From NCBI GenBank assembly GCA_903873355.1, contig CAIQOG010000510.1, forward strand, positions 1 to 11,942: a stretch of 11,942 nt of DNA, written 5' to 3'. The DNA comes from an uncultured Bacteroidales bacterium. GTDB lineage: Bacteria > Bacteroidota > Bacteroidia > Bacteroidales > Paludibacteraceae. Positions 1 through 7,229 of the stretch are shown here, piece after piece (the first letter of the stretch is position 1; the number at the start of each line of letters is the position of its first letter). The position numbers and the translations under genes are program-made. The notes beneath the pieces are model-generated. The model saw nothing but the letters and a program-made list of their open reading frames with translations, was not told the origin of the DNA and searched no databases.

Positions 1-457
1 CATAACCGCGACCTTTGTTTACAGTAATATCAATTGTGAAGTTAGCTGTTGGGTCAAGTTCACAAATAACCAGTTTTGGGTTCAACACCTCAAAGCCAGT
101 AAAATACTTACCGATATCGCCGGCTTTAAATGTTGCAGCACCGTTAACGTTGATAGTTACTTTTTCATTTTCGATATCTTCAACAATCTGTTTGAAACGT
201 ACCTGTTTCAAATTCAGAATAATGTTGGTAACGTCGTCAATCACACCCGGAATAGTTGAGTACTCATGATCTATTCCTTCAATTTTTATTGAAGTGATAG
301 CGAAACCTTCGAGTGAAGACAACAGGATTCGGCGTAAAGCATTACCGATTGTAATACCGTAACCGGGTTCCAAAGGACGAAATTCAAATTTGCCTTGAAA
401 AGCGTCAGCTTCCAACATGATTACCTTTTCAGGTTTTTGAAATGCTAATATAGCCAT
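1..457 (-). CDS. rpoA: RNA polymerase alpha subunit, N-terminal part (cut by window edge)
   Basis: The alpha subunit dimerises to start RNA polymerase assembly; its C-terminal domain, outside this window, contacts promoter DNA and activators. The first 152 residues are visible from an ATG at 457, and the frame runs open to base 1. Recognisable features are the start [18 protein letters not shown], the dimerisation-domain stretch [21 protein letters not shown] (from about residue 28), [14 protein letters not shown] (about 76-89) and [12 protein letters not shown] (about 121-132), all typical of Bacteroidota RpoA. Roughly the last half of the protein is missing to the left. It follows rpsD after 11 bases, as in the standard alpha operon, where rplQ is expected next. 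There is no Shine-Dalgarno sequence; the leader is AT-rich. The identification is secure. Confidence 0.97.
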   Translation of the reverse strand, partial: MAILAFQKPEKVIMLEADAFQGKFEFRPLEPGYGITIGNALRRILLSSLEGFAITSIKIEGIDHEYSTIPGVIDDVTNIILNLKQVRFKQIVEDIENEKVTINVNGAATFKAGDIGKYFTGFEVLNPKLVICELDPTANFTIDITVNKGRGY

Positions 458-468
458 GGTTTCACTTA

Positions 469-1074
469 TTATTTAGAGTATAACTCAACGATTAATTGTT
501 CTTTGATATTTTCAGGGATATCTTCGCGCTCAGGGATGTGCAGGTATGTTCCCGACAAGCTTGCAGCGTTATATTCAATCCATGGGTATTTGCTGTGGTT
601 GAAACCATTCAACGAAGCTGCAATAACTTCCATTGATTTGTCTTTTTCACGAACTGCAATCACCTGACCAGCACGTACATGATATGAAGCAATGTTTACT
701 ACTTTACCATCAACGGTAATGTGTTTATGGCTTACCAACTGACGGGCTCCTGAGCGTGTAGGAGCAAATCCTAAACGAAAAACGATGTTATCCAAACGTG
801 ATTCAAGTAATTGTAACAATACTTCACCGGTTACACCTTTAGTACGTTGAGCCTTTTCATACATGTTGCGGAATTGTTTTTCCAACACACCATAAGTATA
901 TTTAGCTTTTTGTTTTTCGCGCAACTGAATACCGTATTCCGATGTTTTTTTGCGACGACCCTGACCGTGTTGTCCGGGAGGATAATTCTTTTTAGACAAT
1001 ACTTTGTCTGGTCCGAAAATAGCTTCACCGAATTTACGTGCTATTCTTGACTTTGGTCCAATATATCTTGCCAT
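469..1074 (-). CDS. rpsD: 30S ribosomal protein S4
   Basis: S4 binds the 5' domain of 16S rRNA early in small-subunit assembly, and in several bacteria represses its own operon. The protein has 201 residues, close to the usual 200-208. The N-terminal part starts [17 protein letters not shown] and carries the conserved [10 protein letters not shown] segment (31-40). The S4 RNA-binding domain spans about residues 91-155, beginning [17 protein letters not shown] and including the [15 protein letters not shown] core. It contains no cysteine, so it is the zinc-free form. The ATG at 1074 is preceded by a very A-rich leader without a Shine-Dalgarno sequence. The 140-base gap before it is the largest in the window and may hold a regulatory structure. 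rpoA follows after 11 bases. Confidence 0.98.
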   Translation of the reverse strand: MARYIGPKSRIARKFGEAIFGPDKVLSKKNYPPGQHGQGRRKKTSEYGIQLREKQKAKYTYGVLEKQFRNMYEKAQRTKGVTGEVLLQLLESRLDNIVFRLGFAPTRSGARQLVSHKHITVDGKVVNIASYHVRAGQVIAVREKDKSMEVIAASLNGFNHSKYPWIEYNAASLSGTYLHIPEREDIPENIKEQLIVELYSK

Positions 1075-1214
1075 TGTTTATTTTTTATTTTTTTTTAATT
1101 GTTATGTGTTCCACACGCTTTTACCGCTCGAAAAATTTCACAGCCGCGATTGCTGAGAGGTTTAGATGCAATCAAATTCTTATTTCCGAAAGGTCCCTCT
1201 GCGATGGAGATGAA
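1075..1214 (-). promoter_or_regulatory. rpsK-rpsD spacer, possible structured leader of rpsD
   Basis: This 140-base stretch has no supportable gene on either strand. Read on the minus strand, it holds a 6-bp stem, GATTGC (1173-1168) with GCAATC (1153-1148), around a 14-base loop. The loop contains CCTCT (1160-1156), which can pair with AGAGG upstream (1200-1196), giving the order of an H-type pseudoknot. A weaker alternative stem, CAGC with GCTG (1155-1152 and 1144-1141), would compete with it. The last 30 or so bases before rpsD are nearly all A and T, rich in A on the coding strand. I saw no convincing Bacteroidota promoter (TTTG plus TAnnTTTG). A leader role is an inference from position and pairing only. 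Confidence 0.35.
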
Positions 1215-1604
1215 TTATACTCTACGACGTTTTGGAGGACGACAACCGTTGTGTGGAAGTGGTGTAACGTCAACAATTTCGGTTACTTCAATTCCTGCAC
1301 CATGAACGGTACGTATAGCTGATTCACGTCCGTTACCCGGACCTTTTACGTAGGCTTTTACTTTTTTTAAGCCCAAATCGAATGCTACCTTTGAGCAATC
1401 CTGAGCAGCCATCTGTGCTGCATACGGAGTGTTTTTCTTTGAGCCGCGGAATCCCATCTTACCTGCTGATGACCAGGAAATAACCTGTCCGTCGCCATTG
1501 GTAAGTGTAACAATAATGTTATTAAATGAAGAATGTACGTGCAATTGACCTACACCGTCTACTTTAACGACTCTTTTCTTGGCTGCAACTGTTTTCTTTG
1601 CCAT
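1215..1604 (-). CDS. rpsK: 30S ribosomal protein S11
   Basis: S11 sits on the platform of the 30S subunit, near the mRNA exit (E site), and contacts 16S rRNA. The 129-residue protein has the normal length. It has a basic N-terminus ([20 protein letters not shown]), the family core [18 protein letters not shown] followed by a [21 protein letters not shown] region, a [12 protein letters not shown] motif, and the invariant C-terminal end [18 protein letters not shown]. It starts at an ATG with no Shine-Dalgarno sequence. It lies between rpsM (51-base gap) and rpsD (140-base gap), the normal alpha-operon order. Confidence 0.98.
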   Translation of the reverse strand: MAKKTVAAKKRVVKVDGVGQLHVHSSFNNIIVTLTNGDGQVISWSSAGKMGFRGSKKNTPYAAQMAAQDCSKVAFDLGLKKVKAYVKGPGNGRESAIRTVHGAGIEVTEIVDVTPLPHNGCRPPKRRRV

Positions 1605-1655
1605 ATTATTTTGATAAATTATTTAGCTTTTCTAAAATTCGCTAACAGTTAAACC

Positions 1656-2036
1656 TTATTTAGTTGCTTTTTTCTTGTTAGCAACTGTTTTCTTTTTACC
1701 TTTACGTGTACGAGCGTTATTTTTCGTACTTTGTCCTCTCAATGGGAGGCCGATACGGTGACGTACCCCACGGTAGCAACCGATATCCATCAAACGTTTG
1801 ATGTTCAATTGCACTTCCGAACGAAGATCGCCTTCTACCTTAAACCCGGCACCAATGATTTCGCGGATTTTAGCTGCTTGGTCGTCAGTCCAGTCCTTAA
1901 CCTTGATGTCGACATCAACACCGGCCGATTCTAAAATCTTTTTTGCACTACTGCGACCTATTCCGTAGATATAAGTCAATCCAACTTCCCCACGTTTGTT
2001 CTGGGGTAAATCTACTCCGACAATTCTTATAGCCAT
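1656..2036 (-). CDS. rpsM: 30S ribosomal protein S13
   Basis: S13 is in the head of the small subunit, where it contacts the P-site tRNA and forms a bridge to the 50S subunit. The 126-residue protein is of usual length. It starts [20 protein letters not shown] and has the helix-two-turn-helix segment [19 protein letters not shown], followed by the family motif [21 protein letters not shown] lysine-rich tail ([13 protein letters not shown]) completes the expected basic C-terminus that reaches the tRNA. It is the first large gene after rpmJ (24-base gap). The start is an ATG behind an A-rich leader (AATTTAAGAAAAATAGTTT), again without a Shine-Dalgarno sequence. Confidence 0.98.
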   Translation of the reverse strand: MAIRIVGVDLPQNKRGEVGLTYIYGIGRSSAKKILESAGVDVDIKVKDWTDDQAAKIREIIGAGFKVEGDLRSEVQLNIKRLMDIGCYRGVRHRIGLPLRGQSTKNNARTRKGKKKTVANKKKATK

Positions 2037-2060
2037 AAACTATTTTTCTTAAAAATTAAA

Positions 2061-2177
2061 TTAACCTTGACGTTGTTTAAACTTAGGATTCTTTTTGTTG
2101 ATAACATACAAGCGACCCTTTCTACGAACTATTTTACAATCGTCCGTGCGCTTTTTTACTGATGCTCTTACTTTCAT
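2061..2177 (-). CDS. rpmJ: 50S ribosomal protein L36, zinc-free form
   Basis: This 38-residue gene is read from an ATG at 2177 to a TAA at 2063-2061. The product starts [20 protein letters not shown] and ends PKFKQRQG, which is the L36 family from end to end. L36 binds 23S rRNA late in 50S assembly. The zinc-binding form has Cys11, Cys14, Cys27 and His32; here only Cys14 remains and the other positions are Thr11, Asn27 and Lys32, so this is the C-minus paralogue. Position between infA (21-base gap) and rpsM (24-base gap) is the standard one for Bacteroidota. Confidence 0.95.
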   Translation of the reverse strand: MKVRASVKKRTDDCKIVRRKGRLYVINKKNPKFKQRQG

Positions 2178-2198
2178 AATGAAAATATTTATTGTGTT

Positions 2199-2417
2199 TT
2201 ATTTGTATCTAAATGATATTCTGCCTTTTGACAAATCGTAAGGCGACATTTCAACCTTTACTTTATCGCCGGGTAAAATTTTGATATAATGCATACGCAT
2301 TTTACCGGAGATATGAGCTGTAATCACGTGACCGTTTTCCAACTCTACACGAAACATGGCATTCGATAATGCTTCGATTATCTTACCGTCTTGTTCAATT
2401 GCTGTTTGCTTGGCCAT
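2199..2417 (-). CDS. infA: translation initiation factor IF-1
   Basis: IF-1 binds the A site of the 30S subunit during initiation and helps IF-2 and IF-3 to select the initiator tRNA. The protein has 72 residues, the normal length, and is one OB (S1-type) fold. Visible family features are the start [19 protein letters not shown], the core [20 protein letters not shown], the [20 protein letters not shown] segment and the ending [11 protein letters not shown]. In E. coli infA is elsewhere in the genome, but placing it between map and rpmJ is common in Bacteroidota and Firmicutes. It starts at an ATG behind a leader of AATTGTA repeats. Confidence 0.98.
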   Translation of the reverse strand: MAKQTAIEQDGKIIEALSNAMFRVELENGHVITAHISGKMRMHYIKILPGDKVKVEMSPYDLSKGRISFRYK

Positions 2418-2509
2418 TTTTTAATTTACAATTTACAATTTTATAATTTCCTTTCGATAGATTCATTTACATTTACTACCGACTAAAAACTACCAACTTG
2501 TAACTTAAT
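2418..2509 (-). repeat. map-infA spacer with short AT-rich tandem repeats
   Basis: This 92-base gap is the second largest in the window. On the plus strand 2423-2440 is a 7-base unit AATTTAC repeated about 2.6 times, and 2465-2476 is ATTTAC twice. On the coding strand the first reads AATTGTAAATTGTAAATT just before the infA start. I looked for the Bacteroidota promoter pair TTTG and TAnnTTTG on the minus strand and saw no good match, and there is no hairpin with a U tract. The gap may simply be spacer that supplies an A-rich, unstructured start region for infA. Confidence 0.5.
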
Positions 2510-3295
2510 TTAAATTGCTTTATTACCTAAAACCTGTTCTATATATTCAAAACTTGACAGAATGTCCGCTTTACCGCGCCTTATGGCAATCGAATGCTCG
2601 AAATGCGCCGAAGGTTTACGGTCAATTGTTCGGGTTGTCCATCCATCTTTCTCGAATACCAGATTGCGGCTGCCCATGTTTATCATAGGCTCAATAGCAA
2701 TGGTCATTCCCGATTTCAGCATTACACCGTTTCCCTTGCGACCATAGTTCGGAACTTCAGGAGCTTCATGCAGGTTGCGACCTACACCATGTCCGATCAT
2801 TTCGCGAACTACCGAGTAACCACGAGCTTCACAATGACTTTGAATGGCATTACCCACATCCCCGAGTCGGCGACCTTCCTGGCTCTGCTCAATACCTTTG
2901 TAAAGCGATTCCTTAGTTGTACGCAATAAGTCAACAATTTCCGGTTTCACATCACCCACACAAAATGTATAAGCAGAATCTCCGTGAAAGCCATTTTTGT
3001 AAACTCCGCAATCCACCGAAATTATATCTCCGTCTTCCAGAAACACTTTTTCAGAAGGGATTCCATGCACAACCTGTTCGTTGACTGAAGTACAAATTGA
3101 TTTCGGGTAACCGCTGTAACCAAGAAAACCCGGTACAGCCCCATTATCCTTTATAAATTCATACGCCACTTTATCAAGCTGTTCGGTGCTTACACCCGGT
3201 TGAATAAGTTTTGCAAGTTCAGCTAACGTTTTAGCTACTATTTGATTACTGATACGAAGCAATTCAATTTCTTCGTCAGATTTCAAAAAAATCAT
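2510..3295 (-). CDS. map: methionine aminopeptidase, type I
   Basis: This cytosolic metalloenzyme removes the initiator methionine from new proteins that have a small second residue. Counted from the ATG at 3295, the protein has 261 residues, the usual size for the short bacterial type I enzyme. The five metal ligands of the pita-bread fold are present: Asp95 (in IISVDCG), Asp106 (in GFHGDSAY), His169 (in GHGVGRNLHE), Glu202 (in AIEPM) and Glu233 (in FEHSIA), with the substrate-binding His77 in VVHGIPS. An in-frame TTG at 3304 would add three residues. I prefer the ATG because family members commonly start MIFLK. It lies 11 bases after secY; adk, often found between them in other phyla, is absent. 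Confidence 0.96.
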   Translation of the reverse strand: MIFLKSDEEIELLRISNQIVAKTLAELAKLIQPGVSTEQLDKVAYEFIKDNGAVPGFLGYSGYPKSICTSVNEQVVHGIPSEKVFLEDGDIISVDCGVYKNGFHGDSAYTFCVGDVKPEIVDLLRTTKESLYKGIEQSQEGRRLGDVGNAIQSHCEARGYSVVREMIGHGVGRNLHEAPEVPNYGRKGNGVMLKSGMTIAIEPMINMGSRNLVFEKDGWTTRTIDRKPSAHFEHSIAIRRGKADILSSFEYIEQVLGNKAI

Positions 3296-3306
3296 TCCTT
3301 TCAAAA

Positions 3307-4647
3307 TTAATAGGCTGCTGCGCTACCGGTACGTCCTTTAATACGTCCCGATTTTAGCAATCCGTCGTAATGACGCATTAACAGGTGACTTTCAATTTGC
3401 TGCAGTGTATCAAGTACAACACCCACTAAAATAAGCAGTGATGTTCCACCGAAGAATGATGCAAACCCCTGATTTATACCGATAATTTTTGCAAAAGCAG
3501 GCATAATAGCAACTAAAGCAAGGAATATAGATCCCGGCAAAGTTATACGTGACATGATTTCATCAAGGTACTCAGCCGTACGTTTACCCGGTTTGATACC
3601 CGGAATAAATCCATTGTTACGTTTCATTTCTTCAGCCATTTGAGTTGGATTGATAGTAATTGCCGTATAGAAATACGTAAATACCACAATCAAAAGACCA
3701 AATACAAGATTGTACCAAAATCCGTTGTTATCCATAAATGCACCAATAAATCCACGCATTGATTCCGATTTAGAGAATCCAACAATTGAAATTGGAATAA
3801 ACATAATTGCCTGCGCAAAAATGATAGGCATTACACCTGCAGCATTTATTTTCAAAGGAATGTACTGACGTACACCACCGTATTGTTTGTTGCCAACCAC
3901 TCGTTTTGCATATTGTACCGGAATTTTGCGAGTTCCCTGCACCAACAAAATTGAGGCAGCAATAACTAACAGAAGTATGATAAGTTCACCGAGGAACATA
4001 ACCAAACCTCCCGCACCATCTTTACGCAAGGCGAATTCCTGTACGAAAGCTCCGGGGAAACGGGCAATGATACCTACCAGAATGATAAATGATATACCGT
4101 TTCCGATACCTTTATCCGTGATACGCTCACCAAGCCACATAACAAACATACTTCCACCACACAAAATAAGTGTAGATGATATAGTAAACCAAATCCCACC
4201 CGGCATAGCTGAACCTGCCTGAGCAAGCTGTACACTAAGGTTTACCAGATACGTTGGACCTTGTAATAACAAGATACCTACAGTTAGGTAACGGGTATAT
4301 TGATTCATTTTACGACGACCACTTTCGCCCTCACGCTGCATTTTCTGAAAATACGGAACAGCAATGGTTAGCAGCTGAATAACAATAGAGGCCGAAATGT
4401 ACGGCATAATTCCAAGTGCAAATACCGATGCATTGTGAAAAGCACCACCCGAAAACATATCCAGCAAGGCCAGCAAACCACCCTGTGTTTGCGACTTCAA
4501 AGCAGTAAGAGCTGCCGGATCAATACCGGGAAGAACGATGAAAGAACCAAAGCGATAAATCAATACAAGCAAAACGGTTGTAAGCAATCGGCTACGGAGA
4601 TCTTCAATCTTCCAGATATTTTGAAGTGTTTCTATGAGTTTCTTCAT
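3307..4647 (-). CDS. secY: protein translocase channel subunit SecY
   Basis: SecY forms the pore of the SecYEG channel in the inner membrane, through which unfolded proteins are exported or inserted into the membrane. The 446-residue protein has ten hydrophobic segments, at about residues 20-40, 73-94, 119-139, 153-173, 181-201, 214-236, 269-290, 309-332, 371-390 and 396-416. The plug region GGLLALLDMFSGGAF follows the first one. The long cytoplasmic loop before the ninth has FIPGIKPGKRTAEYLDEI, whose Arg356 matches the arginine needed for SecA-driven export in E. coli (R357). The tail ends GSAAAY. It follows rplO after 6 bases, the standard spc-operon position. Confidence 0.98.
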   Translation of the reverse strand: MKKLIETLQNIWKIEDLRSRLLTTVLLVLIYRFGSFIVLPGIDPAALTALKSQTQGGLLALLDMFSGGAFHNASVFALGIMPYISASIVIQLLTIAVPYFQKMQREGESGRRKMNQYTRYLTVGILLLQGPTYLVNLSVQLAQAGSAMPGGIWFTISSTLILCGGSMFVMWLGERITDKGIGNGISFIILVGIIARFPGAFVQEFALRKDGAGGLVMFLGELIILLLVIAASILLVQGTRKIPVQYAKRVVGNKQYGGVRQYIPLKINAAGVMPIIFAQAIMFIPISIVGFSKSESMRGFIGAFMDNNGFWYNLVFGLLIVVFTYFYTAITINPTQMAEEMKRNNGFIPGIKPGKRTAEYLDEIMSRITLPGSIFLALVAIMPAFAKIIGINQGFASFFGGTSLLILVGVVLDTLQQIESHLLMRHYDGLLKSGRIKGRTGSAAAY

Positions 4648-4653
4648 GGTCTG

Positions 4654-5100
4654 TTATAGTTTTACTATAGTTCCACCTGCGGCTACAATAGCCTCTTCAG
4701 CTGATTTTGAGAACGCGTTGGCCTCAACATCAATTTTCACACTCAAAACACCTTTACCCAAAATCTTCACCAAAGCAGTTTTTGAAAGAAAACCTCCTTC
4801 TCTAAGCTCAACTAAACCGATTTTAGTCAGTTTCTTAGTTTCAGCAAGAAGTTGTAAAGTATCCAGATTGATAGCTTTAAATTCAACACGGTTTACGTTC
4901 TTAAATCCGAATTTAGGCAAACGGCGTTGAATAGGCATTTGACCTCCTTCAAAACCGATTTTTTTGGAATATCCTGAACGTGATTTTTGTCCTTTGTGCC
5001 CTTGAGTAGAAGTTCCACCTAATCCTGATCCGGTACCACGACCGATTCTTTTTCTGGTAAAAGTTGAACCTGCTGCTGGGGTTAAATTACTTAAATTCAT
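4654..5100 (-). CDS. rplO: 50S ribosomal protein L15
   Basis: L15 is a late-assembling 50S protein with a long N-terminal extension that penetrates 23S rRNA. The 148 residues match the usual length. The glycine- and arginine-rich N-terminal half is clear: MNLSNLTPAAGS, then KRIGRGTGSGLGGTSTQGHK and GQKSRSGYSKKIGFEGGQMP, followed by IQRRLPKFGFKN. The globular C-terminal domain ends AEEAIVAAGGTIVKL. It sits between rpmD (45-base gap) and secY (6-base gap). The ATG start has no Shine-Dalgarno sequence and follows an A-rich stretch. Confidence 0.98.
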   Translation of the reverse strand: MNLSNLTPAAGSTFTRKRIGRGTGSGLGGTSTQGHKGQKSRSGYSKKIGFEGGQMPIQRRLPKFGFKNVNRVEFKAINLDTLQLLAETKKLTKIGLVELREGGFLSKTALVKILGKGVLSVKIDVEANAFSKSAEEAIVAAGGTIVKL

Positions 5101-5145
5101 ACGAATAGTTTTTTTATCTTTTTATTAAAGAATCTTAGAATAATT

Positions 5146-5322
5146 TTATTTGATCACTTCTACCAAGTGTTTCACTTTAGCCACCATTCCCAAAATTTGT
5201 GGAGTAGCTTCGTGTTCAACTACGGCTTGCATTTTTTTCAAACCTATTGCTTCCAAAGTCAGTTTCTGATCTTTTGGAGATTTGATTTTACTGCGAACTT
5301 GTTTAATTTTTATTGTTGCCAT
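5146..5322 (-). CDS. rpmD: 50S ribosomal protein L30
   Basis: This 58-residue gene runs from an ATG at 5322 to a TAA at 5148-5146. The product starts MATIKIKQVRSKIKSPKDQK, continues LTLEAIGLKKM and ends with a MVAKVKHLVEVIK segment. This is the short bacterial L30: a small ferredoxin-like fold that binds 23S rRNA on the 50S surface. In most of the family the middle reads LGLRK(L/M)NxxV; here it is IGLKKMQAVV, and the next stretch EHEATPQILGMV matches the expected pattern. It lies between rpsE (12-base gap) and rplO (45-base gap), exactly where L30 is expected. Confidence 0.96.
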   Translation of the reverse strand: MATIKIKQVRSKIKSPKDQKLTLEAIGLKKMQAVVEHEATPQILGMVAKVKHLVEVIK

Positions 5323-5334
5323 AATTTTATCGAT

Positions 5335-5853
5335 TTATCCGTTAAACACTGTATCAAGCGAAACGCCTCTGTTTTGAGCAACCATCTGGGCATCGCGTAA
5401 TTCGCTTAGCGCCACAATAGTAGCTTTTACAAGGTTGTGAGGATTTGATGAACCTTTTGACTTAGCCAAAACGTCAGTTACACCAACACTCTCGAGTACT
5501 GCACGCATAGCACCACCGGCTTTTACTCCGGTACCATGTGAAGCAGGGCTGATAAATACCTGAGCACCACCAAATTTTGCAATTTGTTCGTGAGGAATAG
5601 TTCCTTTCAACAATGGTACTTTAATCAAGTTTTTCTTGGCAGCTTCAGTTCCTTTAGCAATAGCAGCAGTTACCTCGCCTGCTTTACCAAGTCCCCAACC
5701 TACAATTCCATCCTCATTTCCAACCACTACGATTGCTGAAAAGCTGAAAGTACGTCCCCCTTTTGTAACTTTGGTTACACGGTTAACAGCTACCAATCTG
5801 TCTTTCAATTCCAAATCGTTGGTCGATTTTACTTTATTCATATTTGTTGCCAT
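5335..5853 (-). CDS. rpsE: 30S ribosomal protein S5
   Basis: S5 lies on the solvent side of the 30S subunit next to S4 and S8, near the mRNA entry channel, and affects decoding accuracy. The protein has 172 residues, normal for the family. The N-terminal double-stranded-RNA-binding-like domain (about residues 17-82) has [20 protein letters not shown] and [20 protein letters not shown]. The C-terminal domain has the conserved [19 protein letters not shown] and [19 protein letters not shown] segments. It begins 6 bases after rplR. A second in-frame ATG at codon 5 exists, but the first matches the length of close relatives. Confidence 0.98.
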   Translation of the reverse strand: MATNMNKVKSTNDLELKDRLVAVNRVTKVTKGGRTFSFSAIVVVGNEDGIVGWGLGKAGEVTAAIAKGTEAAKKNLIKVPLLKGTIPHEQIAKFGGAQVFISPASHGTGVKAGGAMRAVLESVGVTDVLAKSKGSSNPHNLVKATIVALSELRDAQMVAQNRGVSLDTVFNG

Positions 5854-5859
5854 ACTTGA

Positions 5860-6204
5860 TTAAAATTTAAGACCAGCTTCGCGAGCAGCGTCAGCTAATT
5901 GTTTAACTCTACCATGATACAAATAACCGTTACGGTCGAATACCACTTCTGTAATTCCGGCTTCTTTAGCAACTTTAGCTACCAATGCGCCTACTTTAGC
6001 AGCTTGTTCAATTTTAGTTACTTTTTCTTTCAAACCAGCTGAAGATGCTGCTGCAAGTGTTACACCATTCACGTCATCAATTAATTGAGCGTAAATCTGA
6101 GTATTGCTTCTAAATACAGTCATGCGTGGTTTTTGGGCAGTTCCGCTCACTTTGTGGCGAATATGTGCTTTTATTCTTGTTCTTCTTTCTAAATTTGTTG
6201 ACAT
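5860..6204 (-). CDS. rplR: 50S ribosomal protein L18
   Basis: L18 binds 5S rRNA and, with L5, joins it to the central protuberance of the 50S subunit. The 114-residue protein has the expected length. It starts [20 protein letters not shown] and shows the family motif [19 protein letters not shown] (about residues 25-43), the VTLAAASS segment, and the C-terminal [20 protein letters not shown] followed by AREAGLKF. The basic N-terminal tail is the part that contacts 5S rRNA in known structures. It lies between rplF (21-base gap) and rpsE (6-base gap). Confidence 0.98.
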   Translation of the reverse strand: MSTNLERRTRIKAHIRHKVSGTAQKPRMTVFRSNTQIYAQLIDDVNGVTLAAASSAGLKEKVTKIEQAAKVGALVAKVAKEAGITEVVFDRNGYLYHGRVKQLADAAREAGLKF

Positions 6205-6225
6205 AATTTCACAAGTTTACGTAAA

Positions 6226-6780
6226 TTATTTTTTAGCCGCAGATTTACCTGCTTTACGGCGAAGTACTTCACCTGCAAATTTAACACCTTTTCCTTTGTA
6301 AGGTTCCGGTTTGCGGAACGAACGTATTTTGGCACAAACTTGTCCAATCAACTGTTTGTCGCAACTTTCCAAAATTACGATTGGATTCTGGTTACGTTCA
6401 CTTTTGGTTTCTATTTTTATTTCTGAAGGTAAACTCATAAAGATATTGTGAGTATAACCTAAAGCAAATTCCAAAACCTGACCCTGATTGGATACACGGT
6501 AACCAACACCTACAAGTTCCATGGTTTTTTTGTAACCTTCTGAAACTCCAACTACCATATTTGAAATCAGCGAACGATAAAGACCGTGGAATGCACGATT
6601 TTGTTTTTCGTCATCCGGACGTGTTACCGTACAAACGCCGTCTTCAACTGTTACAGTGATATTTGGATTAATTTCCTGAGTCAATGTTCCTTTTGGTCCC
6701 TTAACGGTAACCAAAGTATCCTGCACGGTAATTGTTACACCTGCCGGTACGCTAATGGGTTGTTTTCCTATTCTTGACAT
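6226..6780 (-). CDS. rplF: 50S ribosomal protein L6
   Basis: L6 binds 23S rRNA near the sarcin-ricin loop at the base of the L7/L12 stalk, by the elongation factor site. The protein has 184 residues, slightly longer than the common 177-180. It has the two repeated alpha-beta domains of the family: MSRIGKQPISVPAGVTITVQ with VKGPKGTLTQEI in the first, and the GVGYRVSNQG and ALGYTH segments opening the second. The C-terminal signature EPYKGKGVKF is followed by AGEVLRRKAGKSAAKK. The ATG is preceded by AGGAGG at 8-base spacing, the only ideal ribosome binding site in the window. Confidence 0.98.
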   Translation of the reverse strand: MSRIGKQPISVPAGVTITVQDTLVTVKGPKGTLTQEINPNITVTVEDGVCTVTRPDDEKQNRAFHGLYRSLISNMVVGVSEGYKKTMELVGVGYRVSNQGQVLEFALGYTHNIFMSLPSEIKIETKSERNQNPIVILESCDKQLIGQVCAKIRSFRKPEPYKGKGVKFAGEVLRRKAGKSAAKK

Positions 6781-6788
6781 TCTTCTTT

Positions 6789-6794
6789 CCTCCT
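6789..6794 (-). promoter_or_regulatory. Shine-Dalgarno sequence of rplF
   Basis: On the minus strand the rpsH stop codon (6798-6796) is followed by AGGAGG, then 8 bases (AAAGAAGA), then the rplF ATG. It lies wholly in the 15-base gap, so coding needs do not explain it. The other starts here have A-rich leaders with at most a weak AAGGA. Bacteroidota rarely use Shine-Dalgarno pairing, so this start stands out. Confidence 0.8.
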
Positions 6795-6795
6795 A

Positions 6796-7191
6796 TTAAT
6801 AAATGTAACAAATTACTTCACCACCAATATTTAAGTCGGCTGCTTCTTTGTTGGTCATCACACCTTTAGAAGTGGTAAGAATAGCAATTCCTAATCCGTT
6901 TAATACACGTGGCATATCTTTGTGCCCTACGTATTGACGTAAACCCGGAGTTGACACTCTGATCATTTTTTTGATTGAGTTAACTTTATTAACCGAATCA
7001 TACTTCAGAGCTATTTTAATGGTGCCCTGTGGTCCATCTTCTACAAACTTGTAGTTAAGGATATAGCCTTTTTCATGCAATATCCTTGTGATTTCTTTTT
7101 TCAAATTCGATGCTGGAATTTCAACCACACGGTGGCCGGCTTTGATAGCATTCCGCAATCTCGTAAGATAATCTGCAATTGGATCTGTCAT
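6796..7191 (-). CDS. rpsH: 30S ribosomal protein S8
   Basis: S8 is a primary binder of the central domain of 16S rRNA; in E. coli it also represses the spc operon. The 131-residue protein is full length. It starts MTDPIADYLTRLRNAIKAGH, continues with the NLKKEITRILHEKGYI segment, and has the C-terminal rRNA-binding motif STPGLRQYVGHKDMPRVLNG, followed by GIAILTTSKGVMTNKEA and the family ending GGEVICYIY. It lies 64 bases after rpsN, behind a hairpin and a direct repeat, and rplF begins 15 bases after its stop. Its own start lacks a Shine-Dalgarno sequence; the leader is AAAAACAACAAAT. Confidence 0.98.
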   Translation of the reverse strand: MTDPIADYLTRLRNAIKAGHRVVEIPASNLKKEITRILHEKGYILNYKFVEDGPQGTIKIALKYDSVNKVNSIKKMIRVSTPGLRQYVGHKDMPRVLNGLGIAILTTSKGVMTNKEAADLNIGGEVICYIY

Positions 7192-7211
7192 ATTTGTTGT
7201 TTTTAAATTGA

Positions 7212-7226
7212 TCCCGACTGTCGGGA
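7212..7226 (-). other. short perfect hairpin between rpsN and rpsH
   Basis: The minus strand reads TCCCGACAGTCGGGA: a 6-bp GC-rich stem (TCCCGA with TCGGGA) closing a 3-base loop, in an otherwise AT-rich 64-base spacer. No U tract follows it, so it does not look like an intrinsic terminator. It could block or stabilise an mRNA end, or be a scattered small palindrome. Confidence 0.6.
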
Positions 7227-7229
7227 CAA

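Noticed and set aside
15..269. Plus-strand open frame of 84 codons at the left edge
   Set aside because: It is the complement of rpoA, whose protein sequence is strongly conserved over the same bases.
1075..1214. tRNA or small RNA gene in the rpsK-rpsD spacer
   Set aside because: There is no cloverleaf, T-loop GTTCRA sequence or acceptor stem; only the short stems described above are visible.
1038..1322. Two plus-strand open frames across the rpsK-rpsD spacer (1038-1322 and 1099-1305)
   Set aside because: They run antisense into rpsD and rpsK at both ends, the products resemble no family I know, and the spacer has no plus-strand start signals.
2418..2509. Promoter before infA
   Set aside because: The nearest thing to TAnnTTTG on the minus strand is TAGTTTTTAG, which lacks the final G and has no well-spaced TTTG upstream.
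3887..4222. Plus-strand open frame of 111 codons opposite secY
   Set aside because: It is antisense to clear SecY membrane segments; frames of this size are common opposite conserved genes.
7212..7226. Hairpin as an intrinsic terminator between rpsN and rpsH
   Set aside because: The stem is short and is followed on the coding strand by TCAATTTAAAAAC rather than a run of U, and rpsH must be expressed from the same transcript.
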